Assembly: GCA_019828545.1 (NCBI GenBank)
Contig: JACVRA010000155.1
Span: 1 to 64,000 of the forward strand
Length of the DNA: 64,000 nucleotides
Reading direction: 5' to 3'
Source: Paracamarosporium sp. OC-R06-R3
Taxonomy: Eukaryota > Ascomycota > Dothideomycetes > Pleosporales > Didymosphaeriaceae
Shown here piece after piece: positions 12,536-23,104 of this stretch. Below the pieces are notes generated by a model. It was given only the letters and a program-made list of their open reading frames with translations, did not search any database and was not told where the DNA came from. Position 1 is the stretch's first letter, and the number at the start of each line of letters is the position of its first letter. The position numbers and the translations under genes are program-made.

Positions 12536-14176
12536 TCACTTGTTGCAGTGCTCCGTGCACGTTTTGCGTACGACCCACTTCTCCCAGAACTTCCTTTGCG
12601 GGTAGGTGACTACGATTCCGTTGTCACCGAGAACTTCGACGCTGTCCGTGTGACTGCAGTTACACCAGGGAACCGAGGCTGGTGTGTCTGGAGACATCGG
12701 TGGAAAGTGAAGATCGCCTCCCTGCTCCGGTTCGTCGTCTGAATCCACATCGAGCGAGTCTACGCTCTCCTGATCGTCATTATCATCGGTTGGTGGTACA
12801 TGATCGTCGTCGTCGTCATCTTCGTGCGGATCAAAACCTTCGCTGTATCCATCGCTGCTGCTGTCGCTGGCCATGAATTGATCATCGGGCACCTCCACAC
12901 CCATCACCCATTGCTCATCAAAATTCTTCTCGTAATCAATGCGCCGCAGGCTAACCCAATCTAACCTTGGCATGTCCGTCCGTAAAAATGCGAGTACATC
13001 TTGCCACCGGCTACCGTCTTTGAGCAGCACGTCTCGGAGCCGGAGTCCACGGAGCTTCTCTCGGTGCCTTCGTGCAAAAGCTATGATCTCGTCTGCGTCC
13101 AGCCTCCATGCTTGAATGCCAAAAGCGAGTAGTTTTTCCCATTTGATGTTGTGGAAGACCTCTTCAAGCCGCAAACTTAGTGGTCTGTGCGACGGAAACC
13201 CTATGTGCAGAGCTTGCATGTTCTTAGCGGCGCTAAACACCGCCCTAGACAAAGATGAAAGCGCCCGCATGCGGTTGTCCAAGTCTGTGCCATCCTCGAA
13301 ATGCAGTTCTAGGCAGGTCAGTCGCTCGGCGAGGACGCTCAAGGTTGATGGTGGATCATCCACGGCTCCCAATGCACTCTGCGGGCTTAGCATCGGCGAC
13401 GAGAAGCGAGAGCAGGGTGATTTGTTGGCAAGCAGGGCCGCACCTATGGTTTTGGTGGAATGTGAACAGGCCGGTGCCCACCTGAGCTCGACCAGGTGGC
13501 TCAAGGGGTCATGTTCTCGGATGTAAGAGATGAGCAGTCCATCTTGCTGATCCTGTAGTCGGAGTATCTGCACATGTTGCAGGGATGTGAATGCCGATAT
13601 GGCTTTGTTCAGAACACGGGCGTCCTCTTCTGTCTCGACGATTTCTTTTTGCTCCTTCACTTTTTGGACGAAATGTCTGACCTGCGTTTTCTTAGCACAA
13701 TGGATCAGGCGGTGCTCGTATGACGCACATCAAGAGATCCGAAATTTGCGGGGAGAGTGGGTAAGAGTTCGCGCACGCGTGCTCGTCCTGTGACGTGGGT
13801 TAGTCACGCGGACATGGTTGAGAACAGAAGGTGGATCACAACCTTCGACGTAAAAAAATGGGACCATGTAGCTGAACTTCTTGACGTGCTCGGCCAGGTG
13901 TGGCTGACTGGCGATGTGCTCTAAACGCTTGAGGCCCTTCCGGGAGAAGCGTGTGGTGACTCGCGAGAACTGATGGACGGCGCCCAGGTCGGAAAATCTC
14001 TTGCATGTCAATCTAAAGCTCGCAATATCCTGGGACTGGTCTGGGTCCGGCTCCGGGGGCAGCTCGAAGCTTTCTTGAGAGAGATAGGCGCGGCGCTCGG
14101 GCCCTATGGGCTTCTCGGGATCTATGTGGTCAAGTATCTCACGTAGGAGCTCGTTGGAAAGGTTGAGAATGCACAT
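12536..14176 (-). CDS. F-box domain protein, acidic
   Basis: Two exons read leftward: 14176-13808 and 13681-12536; 504 aa. The N terminus (ILNLSNELLREILDHI, residues 3-18) is an F-box, the segment that binds Skp1 in SCF ubiquitin ligases. It is followed by FRLTCKRFSDLG, a typical continuation, and then a leucine-rich stretch with repeated LxxLxL elements, suggesting an LRR-like substrate-binding part. Near residues 390-440 there is a highly acidic Asp/Ser run. The C terminus has clustered Cys/His (WCNCSHTD... CTEHC) of unknown meaning. The donor of the single intron is slightly uncertain (13808 or a few bases away), but phase 0 is required by both exons. The substrate cannot be inferred. Confidence 0.8.
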
Positions 14177-15396
14177 AGCGCGGCAGAGCAGCCTCTACCA
14201 CCGGATAAAGCAGGACGGGGGCAGGGCGGGGGGAGCGGGCAGGCGAGGGCGTCGGGCGGGCAGATATATGGCGGAGCGCTGGGACGAGGACGCAAGAGCG
14301 GTGGTGATGGGGATGGCTTCAGCTGGCGGCGCGGTGGTGTCGCTGGTCTCCGGGCGCCTGCGTCATGGGATGCCCGGGACATACGGAGGAGGATAAGGGC
14401 CCTGGAGAGCAAACGGGACTGCAGGCATGACCTCTGCCCCAGCGTCAGCTAAGCGTTGTTTGAAGGTGTGGTGGACTCGGACACGGCCTTGGACCAGGAA
14501 AGCCTGCACCCGTACGCATCCAAGCCCCGCTAGGGAGGGTGCGGGCGAATGGCATGCGGGCGAGGGCGACGCTAAATAACGTGACCGTACTCTCATGCGC
14601 GTGAGGCCGGGAAGTGAAGGCTCCTCCCGAGCGACCGGTCGATTGATGGATGGCAGCTTGCAGGGCGGGAATGGAGCGGCGCGCTGATTTGAGGCAGAGG
14701 CGGCCCTCTCCACAGCCCACGGGCCCCGTCGAATCACACACGGGCGCGTCTGCTGCACTGCCAGCGAAGCACTGCGTCGGTAGGGCCGCTAGCACATCGC
14801 AGCATGCCGTGCGCTTGGGAGTCGTTGTGACGACACCGAGCACGATTGCCTGGGAGGGCTGAAACATGTGGCATGTGTGGTGGCCCCGTCCGCTCATCTC
14901 GCCGCGGGAGCAACACAGCCTGTGGATAGGGGCCGTTGTGCTGTCACTGATTGCCTGCATAAGAGCTCCGTAGCCCAACCGTTGTCCCCCTGCTGCCCGC
15001 CTCGCCGTGAAGGATCCCAACATGCATTTGCTGCGGTCATCCTTCTCCATCGACGAACACGGGATGTCGCCTCAAGACGCCGTCGCTGCTGGGTGAGCAT
15101 GCAGCGCCACGCTTCTCCCATAATAACCGCCAGCTCCCTGTCGTCGTCCCACTTGTACCCCGGTGCAATACTTTGTCGCCATCATGCAGCTTCACACAAG
15201 ATTGCGTGGCTTGACATCAAAACGTCGCACAGAAACACACCCCAGCCCGCCTCCGCGCTGACCTCTCTCCTTTCCACTCCACGTACTCGCCCTGTCGCGC
15301 TGATATGTCTCATGCTCTGGTGACTGCACATGCACATGCACATGCCGATGCCGCGTTGCTATGCTACTGTTCCATATACCGTACACGTACGGGGCT
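14177..15396. other. GC-rich intergenic region
   Basis: About 1.2 kb between the start of the F-box gene and the 3' end of CAB4, both leftward. Open frames occur on both strands because the DNA is GC-rich and stop-poor. None has a domain or splice support. It contains the F-box promoter. Confidence 0.55.
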
Positions 15397-16623
15397 TCAC
15401 TTTTGCGCCTGGCTGCGCTCACTTCGCATCCGTCGAATCTCGGTGCTGCTCAACTTACTCTGAAACGTTTCGTCAACTCGTTCCTCCTCGCTCGTGTCAA
15501 GAACCGACACCTCGAAGATGTCGAGCTCACGCCAGCCTCTCTCGACACGCTTGCTGTTGACCGCACTGCCACCGCTCCGAGTCTCCAACGAAAGAACCAG
15601 TGCTGAGATGGTCTCGTCTGTGATGGTCGGGCCAAACGGGTCCCAGATCTCAACGTACTTGATGAGTAAGCCGAAGGGGTACGCGACATGGACGGCATGT
15701 CCGTTGGGCCCCGGTTCCTTCAGTTCCTGTGTCTGGATCCTGCCGTCATCCGACTGTCCGAAGTAGATGATGGACATGAGGAAGTCGTGCACGCCCCGCT
15801 GGCGGTCGGCCCAGCTTTCCAAGTACTCTGCGTACTTTTTCTTCTTCAGCAGCTCGTCCCCTGTGATGCCAACCGTGAGCACGCTTGGCTCCTGGTCGTC
15901 ATGTGAATGTCTCCTGCCGAGCACGAAAGCAAACATGGTCAGCAGTAGCTTGTGACCGATGTGCATGTGGTCAAAGGTACCACCGACAGCCACAGAGAAG
16001 TGGTCGATCGGAGCGACTGTGCTTCCGGGAGACGCAACCACCAGTGCCGGGTTCCCGACGGTGACTATGCCGCCACGTACTCGCTTTACGTTGGGTGGAG
16101 CGCTAGACAAGGACAGGAAATCTTTCAGCAGCCCTTCTCCTTCTTCGGACTGGACGGAGTAGACGACGTCCCATGATCTCGGGCTTCGGGCCAGCGTGTG
16201 GAGATGGATGGCCGGGCCCTGCAATTCGTGCTCGGGGGTGCTCTCGGTCGCTGGCTGCACCGACGTGCCATTGAGCGGGTGGGCGACGAGAATGATGCGT
16301 GCGTCGACGCCCTCGGCATCCTCGGTGTCAATGGCATTCTGGGCGGCTATGATGCAGATGAGCTTGTAGAGACCTGCGACGAGGCTCTGGGTGGCAGCAT
16401 ATAAGGGTCCTCTTGGCGCATCGAGCTGGCCAGACAAGTGAGGACATGGGACGGCAATTTCAAGGACGGCACGGTCGCGGGCCGTCTGGGGCGACCTGGC
16501 CAGCTCCTGGAGCACGGTGAATAGCGGCGCGTTGTAAGCGGCTTTGAGGGCCGCATAGGAGGGCGGCGACGGCGGGGGCGGAAGCAGAAGCAAGGCGCGG
16601 AGAGGCCTGTGGGACGGAGGCAT
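15397..16623 (-). CDS. cab4: Pantetheine-phosphate adenylyltransferase (CoA synthesis)
   Basis: Single exon, 408 aa, ATG at 16623. The C-terminal half is the PPAT nucleotidyltransferase fold. GGTFDHMHIGH (residues 214-224) contains the HxGH ATP-binding motif, VGITGDELLKKKKYAEYLE follows, and KLSSTEIRR near residue 393 corresponds to the family's ISSTxIR signature. The enzyme transfers AMP from ATP to 4'-phosphopantetheine, giving dephospho-CoA, the penultimate step of CoA synthesis. The N-terminal 200 residues are a fungal/eukaryotic extension without a clear domain. No dephospho-CoA kinase domain is fused, as in yeast Cab4. The gene shares a 133-bp divergent promoter with the WD40 gene. Confidence 0.93.
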   Translation of the reverse strand: MPPSHRPLRALLLLPPPPSPPSYAALKAAYNAPLFTVLQELARSPQTARDRAVLEIAVPCPHLSGQLDAPRGPLYAATQSLVAGLYKLICIIAAQNAIDTEDAEGVDARIILVAHPLNGTSVQPATESTPEHELQGPAIHLHTLARSPRSWDVVYSVQSEEGEGLLKDFLSLSSAPPNVKRVRGGIVTVGNPALVVASPGSTVAPIDHFSVAVGGTFDHMHIGHKLLLTMFAFVLGRRHSHDDQEPSVLTVGITGDELLKKKKYAEYLESWADRQRGVHDFLMSIIYFGQSDDGRIQTQELKEPGPNGHAVHVAYPFGLLIKYVEIWDPFGPTITDETISALVLSLETRSGGSAVNSKRVERGWRELDIFEVSVLDTSEEERVDETFQSKLSSTEIRRMRSERSQAQK

Positions 16624-16756
16624 GGCGGAGAGACGTGGTGGCGTGGCACGGGGCAGGGCTGTGGAGGGCAGAGAGGTGGCCGTGGTGCCCTTGGAAGACG
16701 AGTCATGGACCAGACGAGGTGAGGCAATGGCATGGAGGGGGAGGGGCTAGGCGTTC
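16624..16756. promoter_or_regulatory. Short divergent promoter, cab4 / WD40 gene
   Basis: Only 133 bp separate the two start codons, so the genes must share a bidirectional promoter and have overlapping upstream elements. The spacer is GC-rich and shows no obvious TATA box. Confidence 0.6.
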
Positions 16757-19089
16757 ATGGGAGGCGGTGGGTCTTCTTCGACCCTCAGCACGTCGCCAGC
16801 GTCGGGCAACACCACGCCCACCGACCTCCCCCTCCCCCATCTGGCCTCGAGGTGCTCTGCGCGCGGCAACATGCCGTTCCCCGGCCACCACCACCACCAG
16901 AACGCCGCCTTCACGCCGTCGCAGGGCCTCAGCCAGGCGGCACAGGCCTTGGGCAGCATCGGCGCGCCCACGGGGAATCTCCGCGTCGCGACCTCAGGCA
17001 CGACCAACGCAGGGACCGATGCCCTACTGCCGGGCAGCGGGAACACGCCAGGCCTGCAGTCGCCCATCAGCAGCACCGCGCCGAACCCACGGCGGGCGCC
17101 CGCAAACGAGGAGCTGCACGTAAACACCATGGGCCAGCCCCAGCCCCAGCCGCCGGCGACGTCGCAGCCCCAGCAGCAGCACATGTACAGCTCGCCCGAC
17201 CAGTACAGCGCGCCCAACATCAGCCTGCACCAGGCGCCCCAGACGCCGCAGTACACCAGCGCCCCTTCAGCCCAGAGCGTGCCCGGCAGCCTGCAGCCCG
17301 GCTCGCAGCAGCAGCAGCAGCAGCGACCCGGCGCCGCTTCCGCATATACCGCGCCCTCGACCGTGCCTACCATCCCCCAGATCAACACGAACGCCCAGCA
17401 ATACACCCTCCCCACGCGCTCCAACACGATGAACCAGCCCCAGCATTCCTCGTCGCACACCTATTCGAGATCCAGTCCGGCCGGCCTGGGCCCCGACCAA
17501 AAGTATATTCCTTTTTCAAACACGCCCGAGGGCACAAAGTACGCCGCCGGAACCCCTGCCCAGAAATACTATCCTCCAACTCCCTCAGGCGCAGCCTCCA
17601 ATTCACCCCTGGGGCTGGCCGATATCCGACCCCGCGCAAACTCAAACATGGCCGAGGAGCCGACCGGTGCAGGCACCCTGTTTACCGAGAGCGACCGCAC
17701 CCCTTCCAACAGCAGCTATCTCACGCCGTGGCCCGTGTACGCATTCGATTGGTGCAAGTGGAATGTGCATGGTGGCAATGGCGCCGGGAAGATGGCTGTT
17801 GGTAGCTACCTGGAAGACACGCATAATTTTGTACGGCAGCATTCAATTGACCACACCGTATAATAGACTGACACTGCGCAGATCCAAATCCTTGATACCA
17901 GTCTCACGCCGCAAGACGTCTCCTCGCCTGGAGCCCCACAATACGGTCTCGAATACACACGAGTGGCCGAAGCCACCTGCTCTTATCCTGTGACAAGAAT
18001 TCTGTGGGAACCGCCATCTACACAGAAACAGTCCACAGACTTGCTCGCCACATCTGGGGATCATTTGAGACTGTGGTCGCTTCCTCAAAGCACCGGACCC
18101 CAAACAAGCAACACAATCACACGGTCGTCCTCCGTCAACACGAGAGATCCCCCGCCGCAGAAGCTGACCCCCCTGGCACTTCTTTCCAATTCCAAAACCC
18201 CCGAACATACCGCACCGCTTACTTCGCTCGATTGGAACACCCTATCTCCAAAGCTTATAATCACGTCCAGTATAGACACCACATGCACGATCTGGGATAT
18301 ACCGACATTGACTGCGAAAACGCAGCTAATAGCGCACGACAAGGAAGTCTTCGATGTGCGCTTCTGCGCAGGGAGCGTGGATGTGTTTGTCAGTTGCGGT
18401 GCAGATGGCAGCGTGCGAATGTTTGATCTTCGAAGTCTGGAACATAGCACCATTATCTACGAGCCATCAGAGAAGCCGCCTGGACAGGGAGACAAAGGTG
18501 CGCATACCGGTTCTGTGTAATTATTTTGCTAATTTGGACAGACTCCCCAGGAGGTCGCATGTCGCCCACCAAAGCCCAACAAACCATGTCCTACGCCCCG
18601 CCCCTCCTCCGTCTCGCTGCGTCCCCCCACGACGCACATCTCCTCGCTACCTTTGCCGCCGATTCAAATCTTATCCGCATCCTCGACGTAAGACAACCTG
18701 GACAAGCGCTCCTAGAACTCCGTGGCCACTCGGCATCCGTCAACTCGATAGAATGGAATCCCTCTAGACGAGGCATGCTTGCCTCCGGTGGAGATGACTC
18801 TCTTGTTCTTGTTTGGGATCTCCTACACTCGCAAAACGGTGCCGTGGTTAGCGGCGATCATGCAGCTCAACCGCCTACGCCCGCCAGCGCGCACCCTTCG
18901 AATGGTGGTCAAGGGTCAGGCAACCAGGGCTCTGGAGGAACAATGGGCCAGAAAGGGCCGTATGCCAGCTGGAGGTGCGAGTACGAAGTGGGAAATCTAA
19001 GCTGGGCGCCGCAAAGCGCATTGACGGGGTCTGGCGGCGAGTGGGTCGGCGTCTGCGGCGGCAGAGGCATATGGGGCGTCAAGCTATAG
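16757..19089 (+). CDS. DCAF7/AN11-like WD40 protein with Gln/Pro-rich N terminus
   Basis: Three exons: 16757-17830, 17882-18497, 18542-19089; 745 aa. Residues 1 to about 335 are low-complexity (Gln, Pro, Ser, Ala; poly-Gln near 17310; poly-His near 16885). The last 400 residues are a WD40 propeller: [41 protein letters not shown]...[17 protein letters not shown]...[16 protein letters not shown] and [15 protein letters not shown]...LVWDLL. The order and wording match the DCAF7 (HAN11)/TTG1 family, adaptors for DYRK kinases and CRL4 ligases in animals and for MYB-bHLH complexes in plants. The long N terminus is not part of that family's core. An internal in-frame ATG at 16871 is an alternative start. 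Confidence 0.85.
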
Positions 19090-20028
19090 GAGGAGACGTG
19101 AACGCAGAGTGGACAATGAGGTCCTGTGTATGTCCGCATTTTTCTGTCTGTGTCTGTATGATTGATGAGCATCTGACTCGGCATTGATTGACTGGGAGAC
19201 TGACTGCTCTGCTCTTTGGCTGGTTTGCGATTGATTGAATGAGTTGCAGTGCGATGCGTTGCGATGCGAAGCGAAGTGAAGCGTTGGGCGGCGTTTTGTT
19301 CTTCATCTTGAATGTTTGCCGGTGGACGACTAGATACCTTTAGATGTAGCTGTGTCGGTGTATATGCATGGCGTGGCGTGGCATGGCGTGGTGCGGTGTG
19401 GCGCGGTGTAGGGAAGACGAGACAAGAAAAGAAAGAAAAGCAGGGATGCGCATGGGATATGAATACGATGTATAGTTCTACCTACTTGTGAGGCCGTTGT
19501 TGTTGTGATGCGTGGTTCGTTTCTTCTCTCCATTTGAATTTGAGGTGAAACGCTGGGTAGGATGGAGATGGAGATGGAGATGGAGGCTGATGGGTGCGTG
19601 AGTGAGGTGTTTGTCACGGACATCTCTCTCCCTCTCCCGCTCGCGCTCGCGCTCACCGGCGGGCCTGGATTAATCAACGTAAATTAGTGGTGTGGTGTGG
19701 TGTGGTGGTTTTGTACTTTTGTACTAGACTTACTCACGCATTCACTTGCTGCCTGTTTGCGCTCATGGTATCCAGGCGCATCGGCTGCGAAGTACCGACA
19801 TGACGTGCGCTGTCCTATGTGTTTTATGTTCGGGTTGAGGGACTGGGTTATTTATCTGTCTATCTGTCTGTCTGTCTGTCTGTCTGNNNNNNNNNNNNNN
19901 NNNNNNNNNNNNNNNNNNNNNNNNNNNNNNNNNNNNNNNNNNNNNNNNNNNNNNNNNNNNNNNNNNNNNNNNNNNNNNNNNNNNNNNNNNNNNNNNNNNN
20001 NNNNNNNNNNNNNNNNNNNNNNNNNNNN

Positions 20029-20067
<39 letters not shown>

Positions 20068-20624
20068 TTGTTTGTTTGTTGGTTTATGTCGTCGGAACAC
20101 GGTTTGGTTTACTTTACTATGGAGTTTACAGATTTGTCTTGTGTGGGATGGGGATAAGCTTTGGTAGGCATGTGGGTAGAAAGTGGGCTTCTATTTCAGA
20201 GAGTGCGAGGGTTGGGTTTATTGGAGGTCGGTGGGGGTTTGGTGTGTTTGTATCAGGGGTTGGTGGGTTGTTCACGGCTTTTCGTTTCTTTGTTTTTTTT
20301 CTTCTCGAATTGCGGAGGTATGGTGTGGGTGTGGTATGGGTATGTGTGTTTGACATGCTAGGCGTTGAGGAGCTAGGATTAAGCTTGTGGAAAGATGAGG
20401 TCGATTAGGCGGATTTTGGCTCTGTTGTATGTGGGATTGCATGTAGCAACCAGGGATATGCTAAATCACGTTTACGTTGGATGTTCTCCGTACGGTATAG
20501 CGATCCATATTGTATATGAGAGAGGACTGAAGGTATGCAGCTTCAATCCCGTATCCTTTCATAGGCTCTACTGCCAACAAACGCGCGAGCGAGCAAGGAA
20601 AAAGCATATATGTATAGGTGTGGT
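19090..20624. other. SSR-rich intergenic region with assembly gap
   Basis: No gene seen. The DNA is strand-asymmetric (G/T-rich on plus) and contains many short tandem motifs: GCGTGGCATG near 19370, GGAGAT near 19560, CTCGCG near 19635, GTGGT near 19690 and TCTG flanking the gap. Open frames crossing the gap are artefacts of the Ns. Confidence 0.6.
19861..20085. repeat. (TCTG)n microsatellite containing a 142-N gap
   Basis: TCTG repeats run up to 19886, N fills 19887-20028, and TGTC repeats continue to about 20060, degrading into TTTG units. The gap is therefore most simply unresolved extra copies of the same tetramer. Its true length is unknown. Confidence 0.85.
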
Positions 20625-20850
20625 GATTCGAACTCCCGCACCGTCCGATCTCTAGATAAAAAAAGGTCAAAAACTAAAAGCCACTTCGAAGCCCGGCTCA
20701 AAGAACCCTATTACGAGTTTTTGTTTGATTCGGTGATGAAACTTAGAATGAACTAGTATATATAGAGTGTCTATAATAGGATATATAATAAGTATGCGTG
20801 GATGGTGGTTAGTAGATGAATGACTTAGCTAGACGGCAGTGAAATATGTA
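20625..20850. repeat. Repeat family copy A (tRNA-like arm on minus strand)
   Basis: This copy contains a 41-bp core (20668-20708) identical to 20986-21026. The 30-bp block 20708-20737 that follows is identical to the first 30 bases of the window, with a TATATATAG block 25 bp on. Left of the core, 20625-20652 reads on the minus strand like the 3' half of a tRNA (GATCGGACGGTGCGGGAG + TTCGAAT, a box B-like T loop), but the acceptor stem is missing. A tRNA-derived element is possible; an ordinary duplicated regulatory segment cannot be excluded. Confidence 0.55.
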
Positions 20851-20927
20851 AGTGAGAGTGAGTGAGTGAATAAGAGAAGAGATGTATGTACACTCTGCCG
20901 ATATAAATCTTAAAGAGGTGCAAAGCA

Positions 20928-21100
20928 AATTCGAACTCCCGCCCCGTCTGATCTTTTCCATAACTGTGCAAAGCAAAAAAAAAGGCAAAAACTAAAAGCC
21001 ACTTCGAAGCCCGGCTCAAAGAACCCAATTGAGTTTTTGTTTGATTCGGTAGTAGTATTTCTAATTAATGAGTATATATAGAGCATTTATGATATATAGA
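20928..21100. repeat. Repeat family copy B
   Basis: Second copy, same orientation, about 318 bp from copy A. It shares the T-loop-like ATTCGAACTCCCGC segment, the exact 41-bp core (20986-21026), the GAGTTTTTGTTTGATTCGGT block (21031-21050) and the TATATATAGAGC block. The linker between the tRNA-like part and the core differs in length and sequence, so only parts of the unit are conserved. Confidence 0.6.
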
Positions 21101-21976
21101 TAAAGATGGGGATAGTGGTTTGGTGAGAGGACTGAATTGTGGTGGAAGGGATGGAGAAGTGGGTGGGTAAATGGGTAAGTGAGGTCAACGAAAACGAACC
21201 ATGAGATCAGCTCTCGCTAATTCGTTCGATTACTGCTCTTCGACTAACATTCGATAGTTTTATCGACAAGGACTACTAAGATATCGTGAAGGCTAACACT
21301 GTTATGCTTGGATGGGTGAGGTGGAGTGGTTATGGTGATTTTTTACTACTTGTTAGAGGTAGTGGGAGCTTGGAGAAAAATGTAGAGGGCTGCAACCGCC
21401 GAGTACGAGGGACGAATGTACTCACCCTTTATTACCATCCCAACCTTTATGGGCACAAACTGGCTGACTCTTCCTTCTTTGATAAAATAAGACCTAGATA
21501 AGGGGCTGCATACGTGACGGTGGTGGGTATGCGTCCAAGAACGTCAGACAAGGAAGATGAAGACGACAAGAGGAAATAGAAGGACGTTCTAAAACGCTGT
21601 TCGAGCACCTGAGACAGCACCAAGCCGAGCGTACTTACTCCAAGAAAGATGTCACCGAAAGAAACAATGCATAAAGACCAAGATCTCAGTTCAACTCCAA
21701 ATATTATACTTCAGAAAAACGCAAAATGCAGCGTCATCTAGGGTATATCTATGCGCGTACGCTCACACATCCACCCTTACACCAAACTAAACGCCGAGAT
21801 CTAAACAGATAAGCAGGGAGAACAGATAGCTAGACAATCCAATCCATCGTATGTACCAACGCCACCACACCACAAAATGCATCATCATCATCTAATCAAT
21901 TAACCAAGCAAACCACCACTTACACCTCAACCCCGCTCCACTCCAACCAGATTAACCAACCAGATTAACCAATCAC
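21101..21976. other. Intergenic, no gene seen
   Basis: AT-rich 3' flank of the carbonic anhydrase gene. No supported coding region. Confidence 0.55.
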
Positions 21977-23104
21977 CTAATACCTAAACCTCAACCCCCT
22001 CTGCACAATACCGACAATCGGCTCCGCAACCGGCGTCCCGGAGATCTCAGTAATAGTAACATGGTCCCCCTTAGCCGGACCCTCCTGCTCCACAGGCGTA
22101 GCCTCCTCCTCAACAACCGTCTCATTCCCGCCAGCCGTCGCCCCACTCGCGGCCGCAACCCCAATGATGTTGTCCCCGCCAAGCACATTCTGACTCAGGC
22201 GGCTGTTAAACCGCACGATCTTCTTGATGGCGTTGTAATCCGGGACGTTGATCTTGAGGGGCGTCTCGACGGCGAGGAAAGTCACGCCTTCGGAGCACGG
22301 GGGCGTGGTGAGCGAGCCGGAGTACTGGAAGATGTTGGAGGTGTTTACTAGGGAGAGGACGCCCGAGAAGTCGATGCCGGACTCGATGGGCGTTTTGCTG
22401 CCGGGTTCGGTGATGGCGGAGAGGTGTGGGGATATGCTGGCGATGAGGGGGTCTGAGGATTGCGTGCAGAGCTCGAACATTAGGGCGAGGACGACGATTT
22501 GGCTGGGGTCCGCTGTGGGGTGTTAGCGTGTTGGGGGTGAGGTTGGGGGATGTGAGGCACGGGGTATGGGGGTGAGACGTGGGTAAATGCAGGGTGTGTC
22601 GGATGTTGCGGTGCCGGGATGGAGGACTTACCGATGCCCTTGTGCACCATGTGGACTTCGAGGGGGAAGTACTCGCGGTTGATGCGGTGCTCGGAGGGGG
22701 TGTGAATGTGGAACTGGGCGAGACCGAATTGGTTGCCGCCGAAGGTGGTGGTGCCGTTTACGACGACCTCGATGGTGGTGTTGAGGTTCTCGAACTCGAC
22801 GGCCTGCTGGGGGATGTCGAGGACGGGCTTCTCTGTGGCGAGGCTCACGGAGCTGTCTGTGTGGATGTTAGTGGAGGTGAGTAGGTCGGATAGGCTGGTC
22901 TTTCATACCGATGTTGATGGGCGACTGGTTCTTCCCGGTCTTGCAGGCTTCGTTCTCGGGAGCGAGAGAGGCCCAGTTGAGAGGGCCGAACGTGTCTTCG
23001 TAGCCGAAGTTGGGGATCTCAACTTCGCCTTCTGAACGCCTGTAGAGGCCGTGCAGACAGGAAGCGGACGCCGTGCCGGCGAGAAGAAGCGACTTGTACA
23101 GCAT
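21977..23104 (-). CDS. Secreted alpha-carbonic anhydrase
   Basis: Three exons read leftward: 23104-22909, 22856-22632, 22512-21977; 318 aa. The protein begins with a signal peptide (MLYKSLLLAGTASASC). The alpha-CA signatures are clear: GPLNWASL, NQSPINI, QFHIHTPSEH with two Zn-binding His (115 and 117), LEVHMVH with the third (His134), and GSLTTPPCSEGV, the conserved substrate-pocket loop. The enzyme interconverts CO2 and bicarbonate outside the cell. The C-terminal 60 residues are a low-complexity acidic tail (VVEEEATPVEQE) ending without a GPI signal. The first intron donor (GTATGA) and the last acceptor fit codon phase exactly. Confidence 0.93.

Noticed and set aside
14106..15396. Genes in the GC-rich spacer left of cab4
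   Set aside because: Low-complexity Arg/Pro/Ala-rich frames in both directions with no family match.
19697..20167. Open frames spanning the N gap
   Set aside because: They are open only because N bases were translated as X; the flanks are tetranucleotide repeat.
20620..20710. Functional tRNA gene
   Set aside because: Only a T-arm-like half is present; no acceptor stem, no convincing anticodon arm, and poly(T) lies inside the putative transcript.
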